53,929 nucleotides of DNA, taken from positions 1 through 53,929 of the forward strand of contig JADFRG010000019.1 in the NCBI GenBank assembly GCA_022561385.1, written 5' to 3'. Below, in pieces: positions 7,787-15,908 of the stretch. The position numbers and the translations under genes were made by a program. Source of the stretch: Chloroflexota bacterium. Its GTDB lineage: Bacteria > Chloroflexota > Anaerolineae > Anaerolineales > E44-bin32. The notes under the pieces were generated by a model. The model ran no database searches, was not told the origin of the DNA, and was given only the letters and a program-made list of their open reading frames with translations. The number at the start of each line of letters is the position of its first letter. Position 1 is the first letter of the stretch.

Positions 7787-8254
7787 CTACTCCAGAATCA
7801 AATCTCCAGAAGAACCACCCCGCTTCTCGACGAGACGGATATCGGTGATGCGCGCTCCGCGTTCCACCGCCTTGATCATGTCGTATGCGGTTAGCGAGGC
7901 CACGGATACCGCGACGAGCGCCTCCATCTCCACACCCGTGCGACCGGTGGTTCGGACTTCCGCCCTCACCTCGATCCTTGGCGGATGTTCTGCGTATTCA
8001 AGCTCAACTTTGATGTGGGTGAGCGACAGAGGGTGGCAAAGCGGGATAAGATCCGCAGTGCGCTTGGCGGCCATAACCCCCGCCAGCTCCGCCACCCCGC
8101 TAAGATCGCCTTTCTTGAGATTACCGGCTTTGATTACGGCAAGCGTCTCGGCCGTCACCTGCACCATGCCCCTGGCAATCGCCACGCGTTCGGTCTCCGG
8201 CTTTCCGCCTACATCAACCATTCGCGCCCGCCCCTCGTCGTCGAGGTGAGTCAT
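7787..8254 (-). CDS. moaC: Cyclic pyranopterin monophosphate synthase
   Basis: Second step of molybdenum cofactor synthesis: converts the MoaA product to cPMP. 155 residues from ATG at 8254, the usual length for MoaC; longer frames add an unrelated tail. Family blocks are all present: [14 protein letters not shown], the LIPLCHP loop, [26 protein letters not shown] helix (split here by position, 115-140) and the late EKRGGSSG lysine loop. It is the first gene of moaC-moaX-thrC-fabF; three bases separate it from moaX. No moaA is in the window. Confidence 0.93.
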   Translation of the reverse strand: MTHLDDEGRARMVDVGGKPETERVAIARGMVQVTAETLAVIKAGNLKKGDLSGVAELAGVMAAKRTADLIPLCHPLSLTHIKVELEYAEHPPRIEVRAEVRTTGRTGVEMEALVAVSVASLTAYDMIKAVERGARITDIRLVEKRGGSSGDLILE

Positions 8255-8275
8255 TTTTCCCGGTTCCACGGCCAA

Positions 8276-8297
8276 ATTATACCGAACCCACCGTGGG
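8276..8297 (-). promoter_or_regulatory. moaC -10 element with adjacent dyad
   Basis: TATAAT on the minus strand at 8281-8276, 21 bases before the moaC ATG, implies a leader of about 14 bases. No good -35 is seen at 16-18 bp. Just upstream, CCCAC-C-GTGGG (8287-8297) is a perfect 5-bp dyad placed between the -35 and -10 regions, suited to a repressor or activator site. Confidence 0.5.
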
Positions 8298-8350
8298 ACG
8301 CTGTTTTGCGGCCGCAAATAGGGGTTACCACAGCATCGTGATCGCGCTTC

Positions 8351-8378
8351 TTGACACCGCGTTCGCCGCAGTTATAAT
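8351..8378 (+). promoter_or_regulatory. Consensus sigma70-type promoter of rpmF
   Basis: TTGACA (8351-8356) and TATAAT (8373-8378) with a 16-bp spacer, both perfect matches to consensus. It faces rpmF-fabD and predicts a transcript start near 8385. Confidence 0.85.
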
Positions 8379-8384
8379 GGTCCG

Positions 8385-8403
8385 GCCTGCCCATAGGGCA
8401 GGC
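8385..8403 (+). promoter_or_regulatory. Stem-loop at the 5' end of the rpmF transcript
   Basis: GCCTGCCC (8385-8392) pairs perfectly with GGGCAGGC (8396-8403) around a 3-base loop ATA. The stem begins at the predicted +1 of the promoter above and ends 28 bases before the rpmF ATG. There is no U-run, so it is more likely a 5' mRNA stabiliser or protein-binding leader than a terminator. Confidence 0.5.
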
Positions 8404-8431
8404 GTTATTCTATGAAGTCGAGCGAAAACTA

Positions 8432-8617
8432 ATGGCCCCTCTACCCAAGCGGAAGATCTCGAAAGGTAGGCGCAATCGACGCCGTGCGCACGACGCGCTC
8501 CGGTCACGGCATCTGATCAACTGTACCAATTGCGGCGATAAACACCTGCCGCACCACGTTTGTCCCAACTGCGGTCATTATGCCGGCCGAGAGATCGTGG
8601 AGATCGAAACCCAGTAG
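8432..8617 (+). CDS. rpmF: 50S ribosomal protein L32
   Basis: 61 residues, basic N-terminus MAPLPKRKISKGRRNRRRAH, then a zinc-type ribbon with Cys31-x2-Cys34 and Cys44-x2-Cys47 (CTNCGD and CPNCGHY). This is the normal size and layout of the C+ form of L32. It is driven by the consensus promoter at 8351-8378 and followed 11 bases later by fabD; rpmF next to fatty-acid genes is a widespread arrangement that links ribosome and membrane synthesis. Confidence 0.96.
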   Translation: MAPLPKRKISKGRRNRRRAHDALRSRHLINCTNCGDKHLPHHVCPNCGHYAGREIVEIETQ

Positions 8618-8628
8618 CGATCCCGGCC

Positions 8629-9567
8629 ATGGCCTTCAATTCACGCTCCACCGCATTCCTGTTTCCAGGGCAGGGCTCTCAGGAAGTAGGGATGGGCCAG
8701 GAACTGGCCGCCCGACATCCGGCCGCGGCAGAAATCTTCGCTCAAGCCGATGAGATACTCGGCTTTCCGCTCTCCTCCCTCTGTTGGGAGGGCCCCGCGG
8801 AGCAGCTTAATTCCACCATCAATACCCAGCCAGCCATATTAGTACACTCGATCGCCGCGCTCCGGGCTTTACGCCCCCCATCGCTCCCGGCCGCGGCCGC
8901 GGGCCACTCCGTGGGCGAGTATTCAGCGCTGGTTTGCTCGGGTTCGATATCCTTCGAACACGCGCTCAAACTCGTGCGCGCCAGGGGGGAAGCCATGGAG
9001 ACCGCCGGCGAGAGCAGCCCCGGCCGTATGGCCGCAGTGTTAGGACTGGATCCTGAGACAGTCGAAAAGGTGTGCTCGGAAATTCAAGATACGACGGGCG
9101 AAGTCGTCCAGCTCGCCAACGATAATTGTCCGGGGCAGCTCGTGATTTCTGGATCCGAGGCTGGAATGGAGGTTGCTACCGGACGGCTGAAGGAGGCCGG
9201 CGCGCGGCGGGTGATCCCGCTGGCGATCAGCATCGCCGCGCACTCTTCCCTGATGGAGCCCGCTCAGGCGCAATTAAATGCGGCGATTGACGCGACCCCC
9301 ATCGAGCCACCCGCCATCCCCGTATTTGCCAACGTCAGTGCCAGGCCATTGTCAGCGGTTTCCGAAATCCGAGAAGAGCTGGAGGCGCAGCTCACCTCCC
9401 GCGTGCGGTGGACAGAAACCATCGAGGCCATGCGCGCGCGGGGGATCGACACGTTTATTGAGCTGGGGCCTAAAGCGGTGCTGACCAAACTTTGCACTCG
9501 CATCGTTCGTGATGCGAAGGCCTTCGCGGTAGGCGATCCAACCAGCCTGAAAGGTCTTCCGGTCTAA
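8629..9567 (+). CDS. fabD: Malonyl-CoA:ACP transacylase
   Basis: Loads malonyl groups onto acyl carrier protein. 312 residues from ATG at 8629; in-frame codons further upstream overlap rpmF. FPGQGSQ is at the N-terminus, the nucleophile is Ser94 in GHSVGEYSAL, and the His of IAAHSSLM completes the dyad. No clear Shine-Dalgarno is seen 5' of the ATG, so translation may be coupled to rpmF 11 bases upstream. The next gene starts 3 bases after the stop codon. Confidence 0.95.
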   Translation: MAFNSRSTAFLFPGQGSQEVGMGQELAARHPAAAEIFAQADEILGFPLSSLCWEGPAEQLNSTINTQPAILVHSIAALRALRPPSLPAAAAGHSVGEYSALVCSGSISFEHALKLVRARGEAMETAGESSPGRMAAVLGLDPETVEKVCSEIQDTTGEVVQLANDNCPGQLVISGSEAGMEVATGRLKEAGARRVIPLAISIAAHSSLMEPAQAQLNAAIDATPIEPPAIPVFANVSARPLSAVSEIREELEAQLTSRVRWTETIEAMRARGIDTFIELGPKAVLTKLCTRIVRDAKAFAVGDPTSLKGLPV

Positions 9568-9570
9568 ATA

Positions 9571-10587
9571 GTGCGCCGACTGCTGCTTCTGCTCGCGATC
9601 TCTCTTGGCGCTCTCTTCTTCTTTTCCCGGGTCGCCGAACTTGGGCAAGTCATCGACTCGCTCCGGGAAGGTGATCCGACGTGGCTGGCGCTGGCAGTCA
9701 CGGTGCAGTTCATATGGCTGTTAAATGTCACAGGATCCTTCTGGGTAATCTACCGGATCCTGGGACTCCGCGAAGGGTTTTTTCACCTGGGATTGGTCGC
9801 TGTCTCGGCCCAGTTCGTGAGCGTAATAGCGCCGAGCGCGGGGATGGGCGGCATGGCGGTGCTGATTGCGGATGGGAATAAACGTGGCCTGCCTTCCGGC
9901 CGAGTTACCACCGGCGGGGCGTTGTTTGTATTCGGCGAGCAGTCGAGCCTCCTGGCCATCGTGTTATTGGGACTCTTTTTCCTATTCAAAGTAAATCAAC
10001 TGAGTGTTGCTAGCGTGCTGGCTGTTTTCGTCTTGGCCGGCATTGCGTTGGGCACGGGTTTGGTGCTCGTGACGGGCATGCGCTCTCCGGTCCGCCTTGC
10101 CAGGGTCCTGAAACGGTTGGGCACGATCCTGAACCAAGCCCTGCGTCCTATCCTGGGCCGTGACTCGGTCGACGTCTCCCACGCGCAGACCTTTGCGGAG
10201 GACGTATATGAGGGATTACAAATGGTGAGAAAGACCCCCGGCCGACTGCTGCTTCCGGCCGCGCTGGCCTTCAGCAGCAAGGCGCTGCTCATCGTTATTC
10301 TGGGTCTGGTCTTCGTCGCCTTCGGCCAGCCGTTCACCCTCACGATGTTGATCGCTAGCTTCAGCATCGGATATCTCTTCCATATCGTTTCACCTACTCC
10401 ATCCGGAATTGGTTTCGTGGAGGGAGCCATGACCCTCGTCATGACCTCCTTCGGGCTGACGCTGGCCGTTTCCGCGGTGATTGCCATCACATTCCGGGGT
10501 GTCACCTTCTGGCTCACGGTGTTATACGGCATGTTGGCCCTGCGCTGGATCGGCGTTGAGCCGCGACCGGCGACACAAAAGACCTGA
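9571..10587 (+). CDS. Lysylphosphatidylglycerol synthase TM-region/flippase-like protein (UPF0104)
   Basis: 338 residues with about eight hydrophobic segments, beginning with GTG three bases after fabD. The conserved stretch SVIAPSAGMGGMAVLI (about 85-100) and SPTPSGIGFVEGAMTLV (about 273-289) are typical of the LPG_synthase_TM family, which includes the flippase part of MprF and AglD-like proteins. The catalytic synthase domain of MprF is missing, so it probably moves or helps export a lipid-linked substrate; which one cannot be told. Co-transcription with rpmF-fabD is likely. Confidence 0.85.
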   Translation: MRRLLLLLAISLGALFFFSRVAELGQVIDSLREGDPTWLALAVTVQFIWLLNVTGSFWVIYRILGLREGFFHLGLVAVSAQFVSVIAPSAGMGGMAVLIADGNKRGLPSGRVTTGGALFVFGEQSSLLAIVLLGLFFLFKVNQLSVASVLAVFVLAGIALGTGLVLVTGMRSPVRLARVLKRLGTILNQALRPILGRDSVDVSHAQTFAEDVYEGLQMVRKTPGRLLLPAALAFSSKALLIVILGLVFVAFGQPFTLTMLIASFSIGYLFHIVSPTPSGIGFVEGAMTLVMTSFGLTLAVSAVIAITFRGVTFWLTVLYGMLALRWIGVEPRPATQKT

Positions 10588-10793
10588 CCCAGTCGTCCAC
10601 AAATACCAGTGGAAGACCGCGGGAGGCTGTTCCAGGCCGGATTCGCTAGTGAAAGAGCCGACCTCGACCCACCACAGGTCAGAGCGCACTCCGAATGGTA
10701 ATGAGCCCGAGGGTAGATAACAGGCGAGATAGGGGCGGGAAGCACAGAAACCATGAGGGCCCCCGCGCGCGAGCGGACGGTTGCCGACGCCTC

Positions 10794-12203
10794 ATGATGC
10801 GATTCACACTGATTCCAGCGATCCTGGCCTTCGGGCTGGCCGCGTGCCTTCCCTCCCCCAAGTCGGAACGTAATGCGCCTCGGCTGGAGAAACTTCCGAC
10901 CGAGATCTTCAAGACTTCGACCCCGCGCGCGGTTTCCCCTAACCCACAGCCGACCTCCCTGCCTGTATTCGATGTGGGCTGGCCGCCCCCCTTCACCTAT
11001 GGGAATCCTCCAACGCCGCCTACACCTATACCACCGCCCTCCGCGCCGCTGGCGATCGATCCGGCCATCATCAATATTGCCCTGCTGGGATCGGATCGCC
11101 GACCGAGCTGGACCGGATTCAATACGGACGTGATCATCATCCTTTCGGTTTACCCCGCGCTTGGCGAAGTGGCTTTGCTTTCAATCCCGCGCGACCTGTA
11201 TGTATACCTGCCCGGATACAGCATGCAGCGCATCAACACCGCCTTCAGTATTGGGGAACGGGTGAACTATCCGGGCGGTGGTCCTGCGCTATTTGCGGAT
11301 ACGGTCCGTTATAACTTTGGCATACCTATCCACCACTATGCAAAGGTCGAGATGGATGGTTTCAGCCGCATTGTCGACACCATTGGCGGCGTGGATGTGA
11401 ATGTCACATGTTCCTATCGCGATTGGAGATTGAGAGGTCCCGCGCTCGACCCGCAGGTGGAGCAGAATTGGCAGCTCTACACTGTTCCGACCGGGATAAG
11501 GCGCATGGATGGAGATCTAGCACTCTGGTATGCGCGCTCCCGCAAATTGTCCTCAGATTTTGATCGAGGCCGTCGGCAGCAGGAAGTGCTGAGAGCTTTA
11601 TACCGGGAGATTCTCTCACTGGAGCTGATCCCACGGATACCGCAACTCTACGGCGATCTAAAAGACGCGTTTACGACGGATCTCTCGCTATCCGACCTGC
11701 TCTCTCTGGCACCGCTCGCAGCGCGCATCGACACGGCGGATGTGCGCAGCCGTTTCATAGGGCGGGACGAGGTCACGAGCTGGCGTATCCCTGGCTCCGG
11801 CGCTCAAGTCTTGGTACCTAAGCCAGAACGGATTGCCGCGCTAGTAGCGGATACGTTCGATTTTGATGCCCTCGATGATTTGGTGCCGGAACTTGCGCTT
11901 ACTGTGGAAATAGTCAACTCTTCCGCGCAGCCACAATGGGGGGCTCTCGCCGCGGAACGGCTGGAGTATGCCGGCTTTGCGACTCATGTGGGTTCGAATT
12001 CGCCCTCACCCGGAACTCGCACCCATCTCATTGATTACGGCCTGGCACAAGACGGCTCAGCAGAAGCGATCTTGCAGTCATTTGACCTGCCGGCTTCTCG
12101 ACTGACCCGTGAATCGGACGCCAACTCTCCCTTTGCGTTTCGCCTGGTCGTGGGCGATGACTACGACCCTTGTTTCGATCCCACGCGAGACCAATTGGGA
12201 TGA
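10794..12203 (+). CDS. LytR-CpsA-Psr family lipoprotein
   Basis: 469 residues from one of two adjacent ATGs (10794, 10797). A signal peptide ends in a lipobox, FGLAAC with Cys18, so it is membrane-anchored and outside. The LCP domain follows a proline-rich linker: NIALLGSDRR, SIPRDLYV, RINTAF and VDTIGGVDV are the family blocks with the arginines and aspartates that bind polyprenyl phosphate. A LytR_C-type domain (LTVEIVNSS onwards) ends the protein. LCP proteins attach glycopolymers to the wall. The preceding 206 bases (10588-10793) hold no gene and no clear promoter. Confidence 0.88.
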   Translation: MMRFTLIPAILAFGLAACLPSPKSERNAPRLEKLPTEIFKTSTPRAVSPNPQPTSLPVFDVGWPPPFTYGNPPTPPTPIPPPSAPLAIDPAIINIALLGSDRRPSWTGFNTDVIIILSVYPALGEVALLSIPRDLYVYLPGYSMQRINTAFSIGERVNYPGGGPALFADTVRYNFGIPIHHYAKVEMDGFSRIVDTIGGVDVNVTCSYRDWRLRGPALDPQVEQNWQLYTVPTGIRRMDGDLALWYARSRKLSSDFDRGRRQQEVLRALYREILSLELIPRIPQLYGDLKDAFTTDLSLSDLLSLAPLAARIDTADVRSRFIGRDEVTSWRIPGSGAQVLVPKPERIAALVADTFDFDALDDLVPELALTVEIVNSSAQPQWGALAAERLEYAGFATHVGSNSPSPGTRTHLIDYGLAQDGSAEAILQSFDLPASRLTRESDANSPFAFRLVVGDDYDPCFDPTRDQLG

Positions 12204-12237
12204 GCCAACCTTCCTAGCTCCTGCCTACACTTAGCAT

Positions 12238-12266
12238 TTGACAATTCGCCTGCTCGAGTCTAGTAT
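12238..12266 (+). promoter_or_regulatory. Promoter of the recombinase-like gene
   Basis: TTGACA (12238-12243), 17-bp spacer, TAGTAT (12261-12266). Predicted start near 12273, giving about a 50-base leader to the TTG at 12324. Confidence 0.65.
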
Positions 12267-12323
12267 CGCCGCCCGTGGCTATGCGAAGCAGACAGACCAC
12301 TTTGTGGGACCTAATCGAGGGAT

Positions 12324-13301
12324 TTGCCCGAGAGGGCCCTTTGCCGACTCCCCGCGCGAGCGCCTGTGCCTGACAGACGCGAGAACTTGCCCATTTTTTC
12401 GGGCTCCGGACCGGAAGTCGGCATCGCGGAGGGCCCCTTGCGACCGGATTCCAGCTTGAGCGCCGCGATCCAGACCTGGGGAGAAGATCTGGAGGACAGT
12501 GGGCGTTCGATCAATACCGTGAAGGCTTTTACGGGAGATCTGCGATTGCTGGCGCGCTTCATGGGAGCCGGGCACTCGATCAACTCTATCGGTACCCACG
12601 ATCTGCGAAATTTCCTTGACTGGATGCTCAACCGGCGAGGGGTCCCATGCAGCCCCAAAACTTTTTCCCGCCGGGTAACGTCTCTCAAGGCCTTCTTTCG
12701 CTGGCTCACTCATGCCGGAGTGCTGGTGGAAGACCCGGCCGCCCCTATCCCTCAGGAATCGGTTCTAAGCCCGTTGCCAGAAGTGCTCACACAGGACGAA
12801 CTCCTGGCGGTTTTGAAGGCCGCGGAGGAGATGAGGCAGAAGGATCCACCCGATGCGCGACCGTTTACTTTGGTCAGCCTACTTTTACACACCGCCATCA
12901 AGAAAAGTGAATGCCTGGGGATCCACCTCAACCATGTGGACCTGAAATCCGCTGAAGGCCCGCTGCTCTGGGTTCGGTATGGTGATGTAAGCAAGCGGTA
13001 TCGTGAGCGCAAGCTGCTGCTCGAGGCCAGCTGGATCCCCGCCTACAAGGCTTACCTCAAACGCTACGATCCTTCGGAGCGGCTGTTTCCATATTCTCCT
13101 CGACGGCTCGAATACCTCCTGGAAGATGTCGGTAGAGATGCAGGCCTCGAGAAACACCTCTCGTTTAATATGTGCAGGTGGACCAGCGCCCTGACCGATT
13201 ACAAATCCGGCATGGACAAGGACTCCTTGAGACAAAAGCTCGGAATCTCAAAAATTCAATGGAGGGAAGTAGGAATGAAGCTGGATCGGCTGGCGGCGTA
13301 G
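12324..13301 (+). CDS. Tyrosine recombinase-like protein with degenerate active site
   Basis: 325 residues from TTG at 12324 (GAGGG just upstream); GTG at 12366 is an alternative. Residues ~45-140 form a SAM-like core-binding domain (KAFTGDLRLLARFM, RRVTSLKAFFRWL), ~155-320 a recombinase fold. The catalytic set is eroded: the TGLRxSE box reads TAIKKSE (Arg to Lys), HxLRH reads FNMCRW (His lost, Arg kept), the LGH box reads LGIS, and no nucleophilic Tyr is seen in the final helix. It probably still binds DNA but cannot recombine. It has its own promoter and a strong terminator. Confidence 0.8.
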   Translation: MPERALCRLPARAPVPDRRENLPIFSGSGPEVGIAEGPLRPDSSLSAAIQTWGEDLEDSGRSINTVKAFTGDLRLLARFMGAGHSINSIGTHDLRNFLDWMLNRRGVPCSPKTFSRRVTSLKAFFRWLTHAGVLVEDPAAPIPQESVLSPLPEVLTQDELLAVLKAAEEMRQKDPPDARPFTLVSLLLHTAIKKSECLGIHLNHVDLKSAEGPLLWVRYGDVSKRYRERKLLLEASWIPAYKAYLKRYDPSERLFPYSPRRLEYLLEDVGRDAGLEKHLSFNMCRWTSALTDYKSGMDKDSLRQKLGISKIQWREVGMKLDRLAA

Positions 13302-13343
13302 GACCCGAGTGTCGGGGAGGACCCTCGGCGACGGAACGAAATC

Positions 13344-13369
13344 AAAAAGGGGCTCTCAGGCCCCTTTTT
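13344..13369. terminator. Bidirectional intrinsic terminator
   Basis: AAAAAGGGGC (13344-13353) pairs with GCCCCTTTTT (13360-13369) around a 6-base loop. With A and T tracts on both sides it can serve the recombinase-like gene (+) and the DUF47 gene (-), which converge here. Confidence 0.92.
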
Positions 13370-13378
13370 ATTTCCATC

Positions 13379-14002
13379 TTACGCCTTCTTGACGACGATA
13401 TCTCCGATCACATTTGCCGCTGCATCTCCGCGATCGGCCGCGTTGGATAGGTGACGATAAACCTCCCGGAGTTTTAACATCTCCACGATATGGTCCACAT
13501 CTCGCGGAAGGTGAAAGAGCTCGGCGATGGCCTCTCGGTACACCGTTTCAGTCCGGTTCTCAAGTGCCTTGGCGCGCACCGCATGATCGTTGGCTACGTT
13601 CGGATTCTTCTCAAGCCGCATCACTCCCCGGTAAATCTCGGCCGCGGCCTCACTCAGCAGAGAGACCATGCGCTCTATGTGAGGCGTGGGGTCGATGTCC
13701 AACAGCTCCATCTCCTCGATGGTCGTATTGGCATAGTCTAGGACGTCGTCGACCGTGAGGGATAACGCGAAGATATCCTCCCGATCGATGGGGGTCACGA
13801 AAGTTCTATTCAACTCATCGATCAGGATCCGACGGACTTCGTCCGCTTCCTTTTCAATCTCCGTCAGTCGGATTGCGAGTGCCTCATCCGGATCTTTCAC
13901 ATACGCCAGAAGGATCTGCAAACCCTCAGACGTATACTCCGCCTGCTTAATTAGCAGCTCGATAAAGCGATTGGGCTTCGTAGAACGCCGAAATAGGGAC
14001 AT
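13379..14002 (-). CDS. DUF47 family protein (PhoU-like, Pit accessory)
   Basis: 207 residues, almost entirely alpha-helical, beginning MSLFRRSTKPNRFIELLIKQ. Repeated acidic helices (EIEKEADEVRR, REDIFALSLTVDDVLDYAN) match the PhoU-like DUF47 fold. Family members usually pair with a PitA phosphate transporter and are thought to regulate it; no pit gene is visible here, so it is a stand-alone copy. Ribosome binding site AAGGAG lies 6 bases before the ATG. The gene shares a terminator with the recombinase-like gene and diverges from era. Confidence 0.88.
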   Translation of the reverse strand: MSLFRRSTKPNRFIELLIKQAEYTSEGLQILLAYVKDPDEALAIRLTEIEKEADEVRRILIDELNRTFVTPIDREDIFALSLTVDDVLDYANTTIEEMELLDIDPTPHIERMVSLLSEAAAEIYRGVMRLEKNPNVANDHAVRAKALENRTETVYREAIAELFHLPRDVDHIVEMLKLREVYRHLSNAADRGDAAANVIGDIVVKKA

Positions 14003-14031
14003 CGCGCTCCTTGCCTGGCCTCCGGCCCGGT

Positions 14032-14037
14032 ATTATA
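14032..14037 (-). promoter_or_regulatory. -10 element of the DUF47 gene
   Basis: TATAAT on the minus strand, 29 bases before the ATG at 14002. The hexamer 17 bases further upstream is CATATT, a poor -35. This gene, unlike its divergent neighbour era, has a leader with a ribosome binding site. Confidence 0.55.
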
Positions 14038-14080
14038 GCTTGCGGCGGAATTGGAATATGCTGCCAGACAGTAGATTCGC

Positions 14081-14109
14081 TTGACAGCCCGCGACCTTGA
14101 CCGGACAAT
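14081..14109 (+). promoter_or_regulatory. era promoter, predicted leaderless
   Basis: TTGACA (14081-14086), 17-bp spacer, GACAAT (14104-14109). Only six bases separate the -10 from the GTG of era, so transcription should start at or within two bases of the initiation codon. No Shine-Dalgarno can fit. Confidence 0.65.
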
Positions 14110-14115
14110 GGGACG

Positions 14116-15012
14116 GTGGGCAGCGAACACCGCTCCGGATTTGTGGCTGTGTCAGGTCGGCCCAACGTTGGGAAATCTACGCTGCTCAATGCCATCCTCG
14201 CACAGTTTGTCCTGCCAGTCTCTCCCAAACCCCAGACCACGCGCGTTCGCCAATTGGCCATTCTGACCACCTCCACCGCACAGGCGATATTTGTGGACAC
14301 ACCTGGAATCCACCGACCGCGCAATCGCCTGGGTCAGTATATGAATAACGTGGCTTCGAACGCGCTGGAAGATGCGGATGTGGTCCTGTGCGTATTCGAT
14401 GTGCACCAGGCCCCCAGGGCCGCCGATCGGCTGGTTGCAGATGCCGTTCTCCAGCGTGCACCCGAGACCCCGATTATCGCGGCCTTAAACAAGATGGATC
14501 TGGTCCGGCCGGAGCGACTGCAGTCCAATTGGGATTCCTATCTGGCTATGCTGCCAGATGCAGAACCGGTGGGTGTGTCCGCCACGCGCGGCGATAATCT
14601 GGATCTGCTGACCCGAGAGATCGTGGGCCGGCTTCCGGTGGGCCCTCAGTATTATTCGGGATCGGAGATTACCGACGCTTACGAACGCGATATAGCAGCC
14701 GATTTGATCCGTTCGGCCGCGCTCGCACTCCTGCGCGAAGAAATCCCGCATAGTCTGGCGGTACAGATCGAAGAGTACACCGAGCGTGGGGAGCGTGGTG
14801 CCTACATCGCGGCAACTATTTTTGTGGAACGCGATTCGCAAAAGGGGATCGTGATTGGGAAACGGGGTTCGATGTTACGCGAGATTGGAAAATTAGGCAG
14901 GGAGTCGATTGAACAAATGTCGGGCAGGAAAGTTTATCTTGATCTACGAATCAAGGTGTGGCCCGGGTGGCGAGACGATCCAAATGCATTGAGGCAGCTG
15001 GGTTATGGGTAA
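14116..15012 (+). CDS. era: GTPase Era
   Basis: 298 residues, GTG start. Ras-like GTPase with G1 GRPNVGKST (15-23), G3 DTPG, G4 NKMD, then a C-terminal KH domain with IVIGKRGSMLREIGKLGR. Era binds 16S rRNA and helps 30S assembly. Start choice: an upstream ATG at 14108 is out of frame, and the GTG lies directly at the predicted +1. The last eight bases overlap the methyltransferase gene, so the two are coupled. Confidence 0.95.
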   Translation: MGSEHRSGFVAVSGRPNVGKSTLLNAILAQFVLPVSPKPQTTRVRQLAILTTSTAQAIFVDTPGIHRPRNRLGQYMNNVASNALEDADVVLCVFDVHQAPRAADRLVADAVLQRAPETPIIAALNKMDLVRPERLQSNWDSYLAMLPDAEPVGVSATRGDNLDLLTREIVGRLPVGPQYYSGSEITDAYERDIAADLIRSAALALLREEIPHSLAVQIEEYTERGERGAYIAATIFVERDSQKGIVIGKRGSMLREIGKLGRESIEQMSGRKVYLDLRIKVWPGWRDDPNALRQLGYG

Positions 15013-15901
15013 ATCAGGCAGTAAACGCACTACAACCAGCAGCTTCGGGTCACGCGGTCGAATCAGCCACGACGCCTCACACTTCTACTCCAGTCGTCTT
15101 TATCGTGGTTTGGGTCCTGAAGGCGTCAGCGATTACATCGAGCGGGAGCTTCCGGCCGAATCCCGAGACCGCATATTTGGGAGCACTTCGGAGGAAATGA
15201 GCGAGCTGCCAGACCACTCGGTGCACCTGATGGTCACCTCCCCTCCTTATAACGTACGCAAGGAGTACGACGAAGACCTGTCACTCGAGGAATACAGGGA
15301 GCTTCTCCGCACCGTGTTCAAAGAGACCTACCGGGTTTTGGTGACCGGCGGCCGCGCGTGTGTCAACGTAGCGAATCTGGGTCGCAAGCCTTATCTTCCG
15401 CTTCACGCTTTTGTGATCGAGGACATGATCAACGCGGGATTCCATATGCGTGGGGAGATCATCTGGGATAAGGGAGCCAGCGCCGCGGCATCTACGGCCT
15501 GGGGATCCTGGTTATCTGCCAGCAATCCAGTATTGCGCGATGTACATGAATACATCCTGGTGTTCTCCAAGGATTCCTTCTCGCGCAAGGGGATTGGCAA
15601 GGATAGCACCATCGAACGGGACGAGTTCCTGGAGTGGACGAAAAGCATCTGGCGCATCCCTGCCGTTTCTGCGCGGAAGATTGGTCACCCCGCTCCCTTC
15701 CCGGAAGAATTACCCGAACGCCTTATCAAATTGTATACGTACCGTGGAGACGTGGTCCTGGATCCGTTTGCCGGCTCCGGAACCAGCTGCGTAGCCGCAT
15801 TGAAGAACGGGCGAACCTACGTGGGGTATGAAATTGAAGAAGAGTATGTGGGCCTGGCGGAAGCGCGCTTAGCTGCCGCTCGAGACTCCTCGGAGCATTG
15901 A
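15005..15901 (+). CDS. Site-specific DNA methyltransferase (beta-type, N4-cytosine or N6-adenine), orphan
   Basis: 298 residues. Motif IV TSPPYNV is at about residues 78-84, before motif I DPFAGSGTSCVAA at about 253-265, the order of beta-class amino-methyltransferases. A serine before PPY is more common in N4-cytosine enzymes, but adenine cannot be excluded. There is no restriction endonuclease gene next to it; instead it overlaps era by eight bases, so it looks like a solitary, possibly regulatory methylase expressed with a housekeeping gene. Target sequence unknown. Confidence 0.88.
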   Translation: MGKSGSKRTTTSSFGSRGRISHDASHFYSSRLYRGLGPEGVSDYIERELPAESRDRIFGSTSEEMSELPDHSVHLMVTSPPYNVRKEYDEDLSLEEYRELLRTVFKETYRVLVTGGRACVNVANLGRKPYLPLHAFVIEDMINAGFHMRGEIIWDKGASAAASTAWGSWLSASNPVLRDVHEYILVFSKDSFSRKGIGKDSTIERDEFLEWTKSIWRIPAVSARKIGHPAPFPEELPERLIKLYTYRGDVVLDPFAGSGTSCVAALKNGRTYVGYEIEEEYVGLAEARLAAARDSSEH

Positions 15902-15908
15902 GCAGATG

